Notes under the pieces: model-generated | Database searches by the model: none | The model's input: only the letters and a program-made list of their open reading frames with translations | Told to the model about the DNA's origin: nothing | DNA from: Streptomyces sp. rh34 | Lineage (GTDB): Bacteria > Actinomycetota > Actinomycetes > Streptomycetales > Streptomycetaceae | Direction of reading: 5' to 3' | Assembly: GCF_002551245.1 (NCBI RefSeq) | Contig: NZ_NTGZ01000025.1 | Coordinates: forward strand, 1 to 45,827 | Length of the DNA: 45,827 bases | Made by a program: the position numbers and the translations under genes | In this document: one piece after another, positions 25,775 to 34,741 of the stretch | Layout: each line of letters begins with the position of its first letter | How positions within the stretch are numbered: position 1 is the stretch's first letter

Positions 25775-28126
25775 TCAGCCCTTGGGCGTCGCCACCGCCG
25801 CCTGCGGCCGGATGGGCAGGCGGTTCACCGGGCGGCCCGTCGCCGAGCGGACCGCCGAGGCGACCGCCGCCGGGGCGGTGACGACCGGGACGGCCGAGGC
25901 CGGCTTCGCGCCGAAGGGGGCCACCACGTCACGTTCCTCGATCAGTTTCACGATGCGGATGTCCGGGGCGTCCAGCGAGGTCGGGAGCGCGTAGCCGGTC
26001 AGGTCGGGGTGGCGGATCAGGCCGCGGGCGGTGCGGAGGTTCTCCGTGAGGGCGGCGCCGATGCCCTGGGTGATGCCCGCCTCGATGCGGATCGCCAGCT
26101 GGGCCGGGTTCAGGACGCGGCCGACGTCCTGGGCGACCGCCATCTCCACCACGCGGACGGAGCCGAGCTCGATGTCGACGTCGACCACCGCCCGTACCGC
26201 GCAGAACGCGAGGCCGACGAACGCGTCGCCCTGGCCGGACTCGTCCAGCGGTTCCGTGGGGTGGGGGCGGCACTGGGCGGTGGCCCAGAGTTCCTTGCCG
26301 TCCAGCTCCTCGGTGACCGTCGTGGACAGCACTCCGTCGTACGAGGTGATCTTGCCGTCGGCGATCTGGAGCAGCTCCGTGGACATGCCGAACTTGTGGG
26401 CCAGCGGCTGGAGGAGCTGGGTGCGGACCATCTTCGCCGCGCGCTCCACCGCCCCGCCCGACACCCAGGTGTGGCGGCCGTGCGTCGCCGGGCCCGCCGG
26501 GGGCTGGTCGGTGTCGACGGCGGCCACATGGACCTCTTCGATACCCAGGGTCTCCTGGACGATCTGGCGGGCCAGCGTGGTGAAGCCCTGGCCCGTCTCC
26601 ACCGCCGCGCAGATCACCGTGGCCACACCGTCGTGGACCCGGACCGTGGCCGTGGAGACCTCGTCCGTGCCCTCGGCGCCGAGCATGTGGACCATGCCCA
26701 GGCCGTAGCCCACGCCCCGGCGCACCGCCCCGGGCTCCCCCGCGCCCTCGGGACCGCCCGGCAGCAGCCAGTCGTCCTCCGGGGCGTCCTTGGGGAGAGC
26801 GGGGAGGGGGTAGTCGCGGACGGCCTGGAGCAGTTCGGCCACGGGGGCCGGGCAGGTCACCGTCTGGCCCGTGGGCAGGATGTCGCCCGTGGAGAGGGTG
26901 TTGCGCAGGCGCAGCTCGGCCGGGTCGATGCCCAGCTTGGCGGCCAGCTTGTCCATCTGACCCTCGTACGCCGCGCAGACCTGCATCGCGCCCTCGCCGC
27001 GCACATGGCCCGAGGGCGGGTTGTTCGTCCGGACCGCCCAGCCCTCGATGAAGGCGTGCGGGACGACGTACGGGCCGCAGGCGAAGGCCACGGCGGCGGC
27101 CAGCGACTCCGAGGAGGCGTCGGCATACGCGCCCGCGTCCAGGAGGATCTGTGCCTCCACCTTGACCAGCCGGCCCTCCGCGTCCGCGTGGTGGCGGTAG
27201 CGCAGGAGCGTGGGGTGGCGGTGGGTGTGGCCGAGGAAGGACTCCTCGCGGCTCGCGGCCAGCTTCACCGGGCAGCCGGTGCGCAGCGCGAGCAGCCCCA
27301 GCGGGATCTGGAACCCCGGGTCCTCGCGGTCGCCGGTCGCGCCCGGCACCCCGGTCACGACGACCTTGACCCGGTCCGGTTCCAGGCCGAAGCAGGCGGC
27401 GATCAGGTCGCGGTCGGTGTGCGGGTCGGTGGAGGCGGTGTAGATCTCCACGCCGCCGTCCGGGCGGGGCACGGCGAGGCCGGCCTCCGCTCCGATCGGG
27501 GCCGGGTCCTGGCGGCCGATGCGGTACAGGCCCTCGACGACGACGTCGCCCGTCGCCTCCGCGTCGCCGTAGCGCAGCGGGATGTGCCGGATCAGGTTGC
27601 CGTCGGGGTGCAGGGGCTCGGCCGCGAACGCCTTCTCCGGGTCCGTGACCGGCTCCAGCACCTCGTACCGTACGGCGATGGCGGCGGCGGCCAGCCGCGC
27701 GGTGTCCGGGTGGTCGGCGGCGACCGCGGCGATCGCCTCGCCGTGGTGGCGGACCAGGTCGGAGGCGAAGACGGGGCGGTCCACGACGTGGCGGCCGTAG
27801 TTGCTGTCCCCCGGCACGTCCTCGTGCGTGACGACCGCCCGCACCCCGGGCATCTCCTCGGCCCCCGAGGTGTCGATGGACAGGATCCGCGCGTGCGGGT
27901 GCGGGGAGCGCAGCACCGCCGCCCACAGCAGGCCCTCGGCCCAGAGGTCCGCGGCGTACGGGAAGGTGCCCTCGGTCTTCGCACGGGCGTCGGCGGCCGG
28001 CAGCGAGGCGCCGAGGCCCAGCAGGGGCTGCGCCTCGTCGGGGCCGGAACCCGCGCCCGGTCCGCCGCCCATGGCGTCGATCCTGGGCAGGCTGGTGCTG
28101 GTCGCGTTGGCCGCGTCGCCGCTCAC
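25775..28126 (-). CDS. Molybdenum hydroxylase large (Moco) subunit, xanthine dehydrogenase family
   Basis: 783 residues. The N-terminal Ald_Xan_dh hammerhead domain (about 45-165; GTFPYAADLW, GVRAVVTHEDVPGDSNYG) precedes the MoCoBD region. Cofactor and active-site landmarks include EDPGFQIPLGLLALRTGCPV, RGEGAMQ (retains the Arg of the usual RGFG), VETGQGFTTLARQ and GRHTWVSGGA. The C-terminal motif is usually GAKGVGE with the catalytic Glu; here it reads GAKPASAVPVVTAP, with no Glu. GTG 28126 follows GGAGG. Last gene after the FAD and Fe-S subunit genes. Substrate uncertain; catalysis as a standard hydroxylase is doubtful. Confidence 0.9.
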   Translation of the reverse strand: MSGDAANATSTSLPRIDAMGGGPGAGSGPDEAQPLLGLGASLPAADARAKTEGTFPYAADLWAEGLLWAAVLRSPHPHARILSIDTSGAEEMPGVRAVVTHEDVPGDSNYGRHVVDRPVFASDLVRHHGEAIAAVAADHPDTARLAAAAIAVRYEVLEPVTDPEKAFAAEPLHPDGNLIRHIPLRYGDAEATGDVVVEGLYRIGRQDPAPIGAEAGLAVPRPDGGVEIYTASTDPHTDRDLIAACFGLEPDRVKVVVTGVPGATGDREDPGFQIPLGLLALRTGCPVKLAASREESFLGHTHRHPTLLRYRHHADAEGRLVKVEAQILLDAGAYADASSESLAAAVAFACGPYVVPHAFIEGWAVRTNNPPSGHVRGEGAMQVCAAYEGQMDKLAAKLGIDPAELRLRNTLSTGDILPTGQTVTCPAPVAELLQAVRDYPLPALPKDAPEDDWLLPGGPEGAGEPGAVRRGVGYGLGMVHMLGAEGTDEVSTATVRVHDGVATVICAAVETGQGFTTLARQIVQETLGIEEVHVAAVDTDQPPAGPATHGRHTWVSGGAVERAAKMVRTQLLQPLAHKFGMSTELLQIADGKITSYDGVLSTTVTEELDGKELWATAQCRPHPTEPLDESGQGDAFVGLAFCAVRAVVDVDIELGSVRVVEMAVAQDVGRVLNPAQLAIRIEAGITQGIGAALTENLRTARGLIRHPDLTGYALPTSLDAPDIRIVKLIEERDVVAPFGAKPASAVPVVTAPAAVASAVRSATGRPVNRLPIRPQAAVATPKG

Positions 28127-28184
28127 GCCGCCTCCTTGTCGTTCGCGTGGTGCTGCTGTCGTACGGCGGGGCCGCGGGCGTGCC

Positions 28185-29900
28185 TCACAGCGCCTCTCCC
28201 TCGTGCGGGTGGGGCCCCTGCTGCACGCCGCCGGCGCCGGGCTCGGCCTGGTGCGGGATGCGGGCCTCGTCCTGGGCCACCGTGGCCGCCTCGGCGCTCG
28301 CCTCGCGGGCCGCGACGACGTCAGCTACCGCGTCGAGCACGCCCCGGTAGCCGGAACAGCGGCAGAGGTTGCCACAGAGTGCCTGGCGGGTCTCCAGCTC
28401 GCTGGGGGCGTGGTTGCCCTCCAGCAGGTCGTGGACGGTCATCGCCATGCCGGGGATGCAGAAGCCGCACTGGACGGCTCCGCAGGCGGACAGGGCCCGC
28501 TGGACGTCGGACGGTTCGCCGTCGACGGCGAGGCCCTCGACCGTACGCACCTCGCTGCCCGCCGCCGTGGCCGCGGGGACCAGGCAGGAGGCGACCAGCC
28601 GGCCGTCGACCTGGACGTTGCAGGCGCCGCACTCACCCTGCGAGCAGCCGTCCTTGGCCCCGGCCAGACCGAGGCGCTCGCGGAGCACGTAGAGCAGGGA
28701 CTCGCCGATCCAGGCGTCGGCGACCGGGCGGTCCACGCCGTTCACATGGAGCAGGTAGGACGCGGACGGGTGCTGACTCGGTGCGTCGAGGAGGACGGGG
28801 GCGGGGGCGCCTTCCGCTTCCGCTTCCGGAGTCGGGTCCGTTTCCGGGGCCGCGCCCGGTGCCACGTTCACGTCGGCCTCGGGAGCGGGTGCCGCGTCGG
28901 GTGCCGTCCCGGCTTCCTCGGCGGCGGGGTCGTCGATGTCGGCGGTGGTGGCGGGGGTGGCGGAGGTCTCCCCGCCCGCCGGCTGAGCTGTCTGTTCTGC
29001 CGGTTCGCCCGTCGCCGGTTCGTCCGTCGCCGGTTCGTCCGTCTCCGGTTCCGTTTCCGGGGTCTGCTCCGCCACGGGTACGGGGTCGGCCGCCGGTTCC
29101 GGTTCCGGTTCCGGTTCCGGGGTGGCCCAGGGAGCGGGCGCACCGCCGGGCAGCGTCGCCGGGCGCGTGCTGTCCGCGTACCACTGCGGCGTGTGCGCCG
29201 AGGCCAGGAACTCGCCCGATTCGTCCGGGAGATCCCCGTCTGCCACCGGGATCGTCCACTGGCCGGTATGGCCGGCGTGGTTGGTGTGGTCGGCGTGGTT
29301 GGTGTGGTCGGCGTGGTTGGTGTGGTCGGTATGACCGGTGTGGTCGGCAGGAACGTCGTGGCCTGCCCGGTCCGGGTGGTCGAAGTGCCCGGCCTCCGGA
29401 AGCGTCCCCGCCCCCGGGCCCGCGGTCGCCTCCGGAGCCGTCGACGCCTCCGGAACCGCCGCCGTCCCGAAGGCCTCGGTGAAGTTCCACTGGGCCGTGG
29501 AGTGCGACGTGTCCTGGTAGGGGCCCTGGTATCCGCCCTGCCCGCCCTGCTGGTTCGGGTCCGGCCAGTGGACCGCGCCGGGCTGCTGGGCGGCGGCCTC
29601 CTGGGCGCGCTGCTCGGCCTGTGCCTGCTGGGTCTGCGTCTGGAGCACCCAGCTGCCCGTCGCCGCCGGGTCCAGACCCGCGGCCGGGGTCAACGGCAGG
29701 ATCATCGGCGGGACGTACCCCTGGCCGGGCGCGGCCAGCGGGATGTTCGCCAGGTCCTCCGGCGGGAGGTGGACGAACGCGGTGGCGTCGGCGTCGTACC
29801 CGTCGCCCTGCGGCGTCGGCTCCCAGCCGCCGTAGCGGGGGTCCGGGCCCTCGGAGTGGCCCTGCCGCCCCTGCTGGTCGGGGAATTCCTCATTGCTCAC
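28185..29900 (-). CDS. [2Fe-2S] subunit of molybdenum hydroxylase with long repetitive N-terminal extension
   Basis: 571 residues. Only the last 190 are the usual subunit (normal length about 160-180): residues about 382-535 hold the plant-ferredoxin-type cluster (CSQGECGAC...C) and the helical second cluster (CGAVQCGFCIPG, CGNLCRCSGY). Before it are about 380 residues of low complexity: Gln-rich (85-120), His-rich (172-212), Glu/Pro/Thr repeats (e.g. PATDEPATGEP). In the His-rich part residues 187-211 have His at every third position. The gene overlaps the FAD subunit stop by 4 bases. Electron carrier between Moco and FAD; the extension's role is unknown. Confidence 0.93.
   Translation of the reverse strand: MSNEEFPDQQGRQGHSEGPDPRYGGWEPTPQGDGYDADATAFVHLPPEDLANIPLAAPGQGYVPPMILPLTPAAGLDPAATGSWVLQTQTQQAQAEQRAQEAAAQQPGAVHWPDPNQQGGQGGYQGPYQDTSHSTAQWNFTEAFGTAAVPEASTAPEATAGPGAGTLPEAGHFDHPDRAGHDVPADHTGHTDHTNHADHTNHADHTNHAGHTGQWTIPVADGDLPDESGEFLASAHTPQWYADSTRPATLPGGAPAPWATPEPEPEPEPAADPVPVAEQTPETEPETDEPATDEPATGEPAEQTAQPAGGETSATPATTADIDDPAAEEAGTAPDAAPAPEADVNVAPGAAPETDPTPEAEAEGAPAPVLLDAPSQHPSASYLLHVNGVDRPVADAWIGESLLYVLRERLGLAGAKDGCSQGECGACNVQVDGRLVASCLVPAATAAGSEVRTVEGLAVDGEPSDVQRALSACGAVQCGFCIPGMAMTVHDLLEGNHAPSELETRQALCGNLCRCSGYRGVLDAVADVVAAREASAEAATVAQDEARIPHQAEPGAGGVQQGPHPHEGEAL
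29275..29328. repeat. Three perfect 18-bp tandem repeats encoding a His-rich tract
   Basis: GCGTGGTTGGTGTGGTCG is repeated exactly at 29275-29292, 29293-29310 and 29311-29328, with degenerate copies on both sides. On the coding (minus) strand each unit gives a six-residue DHTNHA-type repeat with two His. Confidence 0.95.
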
Positions 29901-30793
29901 GACAGTGCCCTCCCCAGCGCGCGTCGGGCGAGCGCGGCGACGGTGCGCCGCAGGTGCAGTACGGCCGGGGACAGCGGCGGGGCCTCTGTTCCGTCGTCCG
30001 GTGGTGCGTGGTCCGGGATGCAGGCCGCGGCGACGTACTCGCCGAAGGCGGCCAGAGCGTCGGGGGCCAGGCCCCGCTCGCCGTCCCAGTCGATCAGCGA
30101 GGCGATCCAGCGTTCCGCCTCCAGCGGGCGCAGCGGCATCGGGGCGATGGCGCCGACCGCGCAGCGCACACCGCGGCGGGCCGGGTCCAGGACGATGGCG
30201 ACCGAGGCGGTGGCGCGGCCCGGGCCGGTGCGGCCGGTGGCCTTCAGGAACACCTGCGGAGCGTGCAGCAGCGGTACGCGGACGAAGCCGATCAGCTCCG
30301 CGGGCTCCAGCAGTTCACGGCCGGCCAGCAGGTGGGAGACGGGGATCTCGCGGCGGGCGCCACCGGGGCCCGCGATGACCAGCTCGGCCTCCAGCGCGGC
30401 CAGCACCGGCAGGGCGTCGCCGGTGGGCGCGGAGGTGACGATGTTGCCGCCGAGCGTGCCGGCGTTGCGGATCTGCGGCGGTCCCGCGGCGCGGGCGGAG
30501 GCGGCGAGGGCCGGGATCAGGGCGGCGAAGTCGGGGCGCCCCATGCGGGCGTGGGTGAGTCCGGCGCCGAGGAGGGCGTGGCCGTCCTGGTAGTGCCAGC
30601 CGCGCAGCTCGCTGATCCGGCCGAGGCCGACCAGGCCCGAGGGGCGCAGAAGCCCCTTGTTGACGGCGGCCATCAGGTCCGTGCCGCCCGCGACCGGAAC
30701 GGCCGCGGGCATGGCGCCGAGTGCCGCCACGGCCTCGTCCAACGAGGCCGGCAGCGTCACCGACTGCATCGTCTGCGGTGCGTGCGTGGTCAA
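29897..30793 (-). CDS. FAD-binding subunit of molybdenum hydroxylase (CoxM/XdhB type)
   Basis: About 298 residues. It has the FAD domain of the PCMH fold (PVAGGTDLMAAVNKGL, RNAGTLGGNIVTSAPTGDALPVL, the GTLGGN diphosphate motif) and a C-terminal CO dehydrogenase flavoprotein-type domain (VFLKATGRTGPGRATASVAI). TTG 30793 has GAAGGGG at good spacing; ATG 30769 and an upstream start at 30883 are alternatives. First gene of the three-subunit operon; overlaps the Fe-S subunit gene ATGA-style. Passes electrons from Fe-S to NAD+ or another acceptor. Confidence 0.9.
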   Translation of the reverse strand: MTTHAPQTMQSVTLPASLDEAVAALGAMPAAVPVAGGTDLMAAVNKGLLRPSGLVGLGRISELRGWHYQDGHALLGAGLTHARMGRPDFAALIPALAASARAAGPPQIRNAGTLGGNIVTSAPTGDALPVLAALEAELVIAGPGGARREIPVSHLLAGRELLEPAELIGFVRVPLLHAPQVFLKATGRTGPGRATASVAIVLDPARRGVRCAVGAIAPMPLRPLEAERWIASLIDWDGERGLAPDALAAFGEYVAAACIPDHAPPDDGTEAPPLSPAVLHLRRTVAALARRALGRALS

Positions 30794-31127
30794 CCCAGCT
30801 GCCCCTTCCCGGTCTCCCGGCTGTCCCGCCTGTTCCGCCGTACGGTACGTGTTCACAGCCCGGACGTGGCAACTCTGGCACATCTTCCGATCGGACCGTC
30901 GCGAGGGTCCACGAAGGGTGGATCCGTCCCTGACCTGCTGGATGTTCCGGTTTCGCCCTTCTTCGGCAGGGAGGGTGAATTGCCACTCTTCAGCGAGGCT
31001 TGTACGACTTATGCGGTTCGCGGCCTCGCTCCGGCGCGTGCCGGCAGTGCTGTTGGCCCCGGACGCGCGCCGGCCGCGGCGGTCCCGGAGGACGGCCGCG
31101 GCCGGGCGGGGCGGTGCGGTGCGGGGG
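30794..31127. other. Intergenic region between hydroxylase operon and hexosaminidase
   Basis: It holds the promoter of the molybdenum hydroxylase operon (not identified) and, near its right end, the hexosaminidase terminator (31071-31104). I see no gene and no clear operator. Confidence 0.6.
31071..31104 (-). terminator. Terminator downstream of the hexosaminidase operon
   Basis: CGGCCGCGGC (31071-31080) pairs with GCCGCGGCCG (31095-31104). After one mismatch GTCC/GGAC extends the stem to a CGGA tetraloop. It lies 23 bases after the stop. Confidence 0.88.
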
Positions 31128-32789
31128 TCACACCACGGGCGGTACTCCGTCGAGCGGGCGGCCGAGGATGCCGGGGCGCTGCTGCCGGGGGTACGGGCCG
31201 CCCGGCGGGCGGTAGTCCACGCCGAGGGCGTCGAGCCGGGCGTAGTGGGCCGTCATCCGGGCGTCGAAGGCGGCGAAGTCCCGGTCGGCCGGGGCGGGCA
31301 GGGCGGACCAGGCGACCTCGGCGAAGGCGGCGAGGCGCGGGAAGACCTGGTAGTCGACGCGGGCCCGGTTCTGCATGACCTCGGTCCAGACGTTGGCCTG
31401 GGTGCCCAGGATGTGACGGGCCGCCTCCTCGCTCAGGCCCGGCGGGACGGGATCGAAGCGGTAGACGTCCTCCAGGCTCCGGACGTATCCGATGGGCATC
31501 GGCTCGTCGGGGCCGCCGTCCTGACGGTGGTCCAGATACACCTGCTGCTCGGGGCACATGACGACGTCGTGCCCGGCCTCGGCGGCCGCGATGCCGCCGC
31601 CGTAACCGCGCCAGGAGGAGACCGCGGCCCCTTCGGCGAGGCCTCCTTCGAGGATCTCGTCCCAGCCGATGAGGCGGCGGCCCCGCTCGGCGAGCCAGGC
31701 GTCGAAGTGCCGGATGAACCAGGACTGGAGCCCGTCCTCGTCCTGCACGCCGAGTTCGGCGATCCGGGCCTGGGCGAGCGGCGACTGCTTCCACTGGTCC
31801 TTGGGGCACTCGTCGCCGCCCATGTGGACGAAGGGCGAGGTCGCGGCGGGGAAGAGTTCCAGGACCTCCTCCAGGACGCCCTCGAAGAAGCGCAGGGTGT
31901 CGTCGGTGGGGGCGAGTACGTTCGGATTGACGCCCCAGGTGTCCCAGACGGAGAGGGCGGTGGTGTCGATGACGTCGGTGTTGCCCAGCTCGGGGTAGGC
32001 GCTGATGGCCGCCTGCGAGTGGCCCGGGATGTCGATCTCGGGGACGACCCGGATATGCCGCTCGGCGGCGTAGGCGACGATCTCGCGGATGTCGTCCTGG
32101 GTGTAGAAGCCGCCGTAGGGGGTCTCGTCCCACAGTTCGGAGGCCCGGTGGCCGTATTTGGTGCGCGAGCGCCAGGAGCCGACCTCGGTCAGGCGCGGGT
32201 AGCGCTTGATCTCGATGCGCCAGCCCTGGTCGTCGGTGAGGTGGAAGTGGAAGACGTTCAGCTTGTGGGCGGCCAGCAGGTCCAGGTAGCGCAGGACGTC
32301 GTCCTTGGGCAGGAAGTGCCGCGAGACGTCGAGCATCATGCCGCGCCAGCCGAAGCGGGGTTCGTCCTCGACGACGACCGCCGGGACCTCCCAGGCGCGG
32401 TCCGCGGCGAGGGGCGCCCTCCGGAAGGCGTCCGGGCCGAGGAGCTGACGGAGGGTCTGCGCGCCTCGGAAGACGCCCGCCGCACTGCCGCCCGTGAGGC
32501 GTACGGCATCGGTCTCGACGGCGAGGCGATAGGCCTCGGGGGCCAGTTCCCCGTCGAGGGCGAGCACGATGCCGCGGTCGCCCGTGCCCTCCGCGAGCGA
32601 CAGTCCGGTGGCCGCGCCGAGCGTGGTGCGCAGCCAGCGGGCGACGTCCTCCGTGCCCGGTGCGGCGGTCAGCGGGGTCTCCGGGCCCAGCGGGTACGGC
32701 CGCCCGGAAGGGGCCGTCGTCAGGGTGCGCGGAGCCGGGATCAGACCGAGAGCCGCGGTGTCCACGGTGTCCGTGTTCTCGGGTGTCAT
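31128..32789 (-). CDS. Beta-N-acetylhexosaminidase, GH20
   Basis: 553 residues. The GH20b domain (about 1-140) is followed by the catalytic (beta/alpha)8 barrel: FHFHLTDDQGW, VPEIDIPGHSQA, and the catalytic pair Asp326-Glu327 in HMGGDECPKDQW. There is no signal peptide or lipobox, so it acts in the cytoplasm, releasing GlcNAc from imported chito-oligosaccharides or similar beta-HexNAc glycans. ATG 32789 is 4 bases after the permease stop, with AAGGA upstream. It closes an importer operon whose promoter region has a DasR site. Similar to the DasD-type enzymes of Streptomyces. Confidence 0.95.
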   Translation of the reverse strand: MTPENTDTVDTAALGLIPAPRTLTTAPSGRPYPLGPETPLTAAPGTEDVARWLRTTLGAATGLSLAEGTGDRGIVLALDGELAPEAYRLAVETDAVRLTGGSAAGVFRGAQTLRQLLGPDAFRRAPLAADRAWEVPAVVVEDEPRFGWRGMMLDVSRHFLPKDDVLRYLDLLAAHKLNVFHFHLTDDQGWRIEIKRYPRLTEVGSWRSRTKYGHRASELWDETPYGGFYTQDDIREIVAYAAERHIRVVPEIDIPGHSQAAISAYPELGNTDVIDTTALSVWDTWGVNPNVLAPTDDTLRFFEGVLEEVLELFPAATSPFVHMGGDECPKDQWKQSPLAQARIAELGVQDEDGLQSWFIRHFDAWLAERGRRLIGWDEILEGGLAEGAAVSSWRGYGGGIAAAEAGHDVVMCPEQQVYLDHRQDGGPDEPMPIGYVRSLEDVYRFDPVPPGLSEEAARHILGTQANVWTEVMQNRARVDYQVFPRLAAFAEVAWSALPAPADRDFAAFDARMTAHYARLDALGVDYRPPGGPYPRQQRPGILGRPLDGVPPVV

Positions 32790-32793
32790 GACA

Positions 32794-33762
32794 TCAGTCC
32801 TTTACCGCTCCGCCCAGTCCGGAGACGAGGCGTCGCTGTACGAGTACGAAGAAGACCAGTACGGGAATGGTCATCACCGTCGAGGCTGCCATGATCCCTC
32901 CCCAGTCGTTCTCGTCCGGTTTGAAGAAGACCAGCAGCGCCATGGGCAGCGTCGACTGGGAGGTGTCGCTGATGATGAACGACTTCGCGAACAGGAAGTC
33001 GTTCCAGGTGGTGATGGAGGAGAAGACACTGGTCGCCACGAGGCCCGGGAAGACCAGCGGGAAGAGGATCTGCCACAGGAAGCGGGTGCGGCTGGCCCCG
33101 TCGATGTAGGCGGCCTCCTCCAGGGCTTCGGGGACGGCCTTGACGAAGCCGCGCAGCATCCAGATGGCGAACGGCAGCGAGAAGGCGAGGTGCGGCAGGA
33201 TCAGCGAGCCGAGCGTGTTCAGCTGGCCGAAGTCCCGCATCAGGAAGAACAGCGGGATGGTCAGCGCCTCGACCGGCACCATCTGCGCGACCAGGAACAT
33301 GATCAGCAGCGTGGTGCGGAACTTGAAGCGGAAGCGGGTCACCGCGGTGGCGGCGAGGAAGGCGATCAGCGCGGAGAGGATGACGACCGTGCCCGCCACC
33401 AGCAGGCTGTTCAGGAAGTAGCGCCCGAAGTCCTGCTGTTCGAAGACCCGGCGGAACGAGTCGAGCGAAGGGGCGAGCGTCCAGGGGCGAGCGTCGGTGG
33501 ACTGGATCTCCCCGGCCGGTTTGAAGGCGGAGAGCACCATCCAGTAGAGGGGGAAGGCGACCGCGACGGCGATCAGCAGGGCGGCGGCCTCCGCGGCCAG
33601 CCTGCCGGGCCGTTTGACGCGCAGCATCTGGGCGATGCCGCCGCCGCGCGTGCCGCCGCGCACGGGACGGTCGGGTACGGGGCGGTCGGGTACGGCAGGT
33701 CCGGGTACGGCAGGTCCGGGGACGGCAGGTTCGGGGACGGCACGGTCGGTGGTCGCGCTCAC
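32794..33762 (-). CDS. Sugar ABC permease 2 (MalG type)
   Basis: 322 residues with six membrane segments and the EAA loop (EALEEAAYIDGASRTRFLWQ) of carbohydrate CUT1 permeases. The first about 45 residues are an unusual Pro/Val/Arg extension built from PAVPG/PVPDR repeats encoded by 15-bp DNA repeats (33661-33750). GTG 33762 overlaps the permease 1 stop (GTGA). No ATPase gene is in the operon; Streptomyces CUT1 systems share the MsiK ATPase encoded elsewhere. Confidence 0.95.
   Translation of the reverse strand: MSATTDRAVPEPAVPGPAVPGPAVPDRPVPDRPVRGGTRGGGIAQMLRVKRPGRLAAEAAALLIAVAVAFPLYWMVLSAFKPAGEIQSTDARPWTLAPSLDSFRRVFEQQDFGRYFLNSLLVAGTVVILSALIAFLAATAVTRFRFKFRTTLLIMFLVAQMVPVEALTIPLFFLMRDFGQLNTLGSLILPHLAFSLPFAIWMLRGFVKAVPEALEEAAYIDGASRTRFLWQILFPLVFPGLVATSVFSSITTWNDFLFAKSFIISDTSQSTLPMALLVFFKPDENDWGGIMAASTVMTIPVLVFFVLVQRRLVSGLGGAVKD
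33661..33750. repeat. 15-bp tandem repeats in permease 2 N-terminus
   Basis: Imperfect repeats of GTACGGCAGGTCCGG-type units, about six copies, encode PAVPG then PVPDR pentapeptides ahead of the first membrane segment. Confidence 0.85.
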
Positions 33763-34739
33763 AGTTCTTCTCCCTGGCGCCTCACCAGGCGCAGATAGAC
33801 CAGCGTGACGGCCAGCAGGATCACCAGCATCACGACGCCGATCGCGGATCCGAGGCTGTACTGCGAGGACGCGAACGCCTTCTGGTACGCGTACACGTTG
33901 AGCACCAGGTTCTGGCCGGCGATGCCACCGCCGTTGGTCATGACGTAGATCTGCGTGAAGACCTTGAAGTCCCAGATGATCGACTGGATGGTGACGACGA
34001 TCAGGATGGGCTTGAGCATCGGCGCCATGATGGTGCGCCAGATCCGCCACTGGGACGCACCGTCCAGCGAGGCGGCCTCCAACACCTCGGTCGGGATGGC
34101 CCGGATGCCCGCGTACACGGTGACCATCACGAACGGGAACGAGCACCACAGGACTTCGAGGAGCACCAGGGCGAAGGCGCTGTAGCGCCCGTACGTCCAG
34201 GAGAAGTCGCCGAGGCCCAGCACCTTGTTGACCGGTCCGAAGTCGGGGTCGAAGAGGAAGACCCAGACGGTGGAGCCGGTGATCGCGGGGGTGGCCCAGG
34301 CGCCGAGCGCGGCCATCATCAGCGCGAGCCGGGGCAGGGCGCGGATGCGGGTGAGCATGACGGCCAGGGCGCAGCCGACGAACAGGGTGGACACCACGCA
34401 GGCCGCGGCGAAGACCACGGTGGCGAGGAGGACCTGCCAGAACTGGCTGTCGTTGAAGAGGGTGGCGTAGTTGCCGAAGCCCTGGAAGGTGGTGGGTTCG
34501 CCGCCGCTGACCTGGGCCTGGGTGTACTCCAGGAACGAGATCAGGCCGAGCTGGTAGATCGGGTAGACCAGCAGCCCGGCGAGCAGGACGAGCGCCGGCA
34601 GGAGGTAGAGCCACGGGGTCCAGCCGGAGCGGTTCGCGGGCGAGACGGACCGGCCGCGCCGGGGCGGGCGGGCGGCCGGGGAGCCGCCGCCCTTCCCGGC
34701 CGCGGGCGGCGCCTTGAGCGAGGTGGTGTGCGTGGTCAT
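33759..34739 (-). CDS. Sugar ABC permease 1 (MalF type)
   Basis: 326 residues. A basic, Pro/Gly-rich N-terminus of about 45 residues is followed by six membrane segments. The CUT1 EAA loop is EVLEAASLDGASQWRIWRT. It pairs with permease 2. ATG 34739 starts two bases after the binding-protein stop, and the gene ends GTGA-coupled to permease 2. Confidence 0.95.
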   Translation of the reverse strand: MTTHTTSLKAPPAAGKGGGSPAARPPRRGRSVSPANRSGWTPWLYLLPALVLLAGLLVYPIYQLGLISFLEYTQAQVSGGEPTTFQGFGNYATLFNDSQFWQVLLATVVFAAACVVSTLFVGCALAVMLTRIRALPRLALMMAALGAWATPAITGSTVWVFLFDPDFGPVNKVLGLGDFSWTYGRYSAFALVLLEVLWCSFPFVMVTVYAGIRAIPTEVLEAASLDGASQWRIWRTIMAPMLKPILIVVTIQSIIWDFKVFTQIYVMTNGGGIAGQNLVLNVYAYQKAFASSQYSLGSAIGVVMLVILLAVTLVYLRLVRRQGEEL

Positions 34740-34741
34740 CG

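Noticed and set aside
26009..29482. 1157-codon open frame on the plus strand across the molybdenum hydroxylase genes
   Set aside because: It is antisense to clearly homologous genes and its translation is Arg/Gly/Pro/Ala low-complexity, typical of GC-rich antisense frames.
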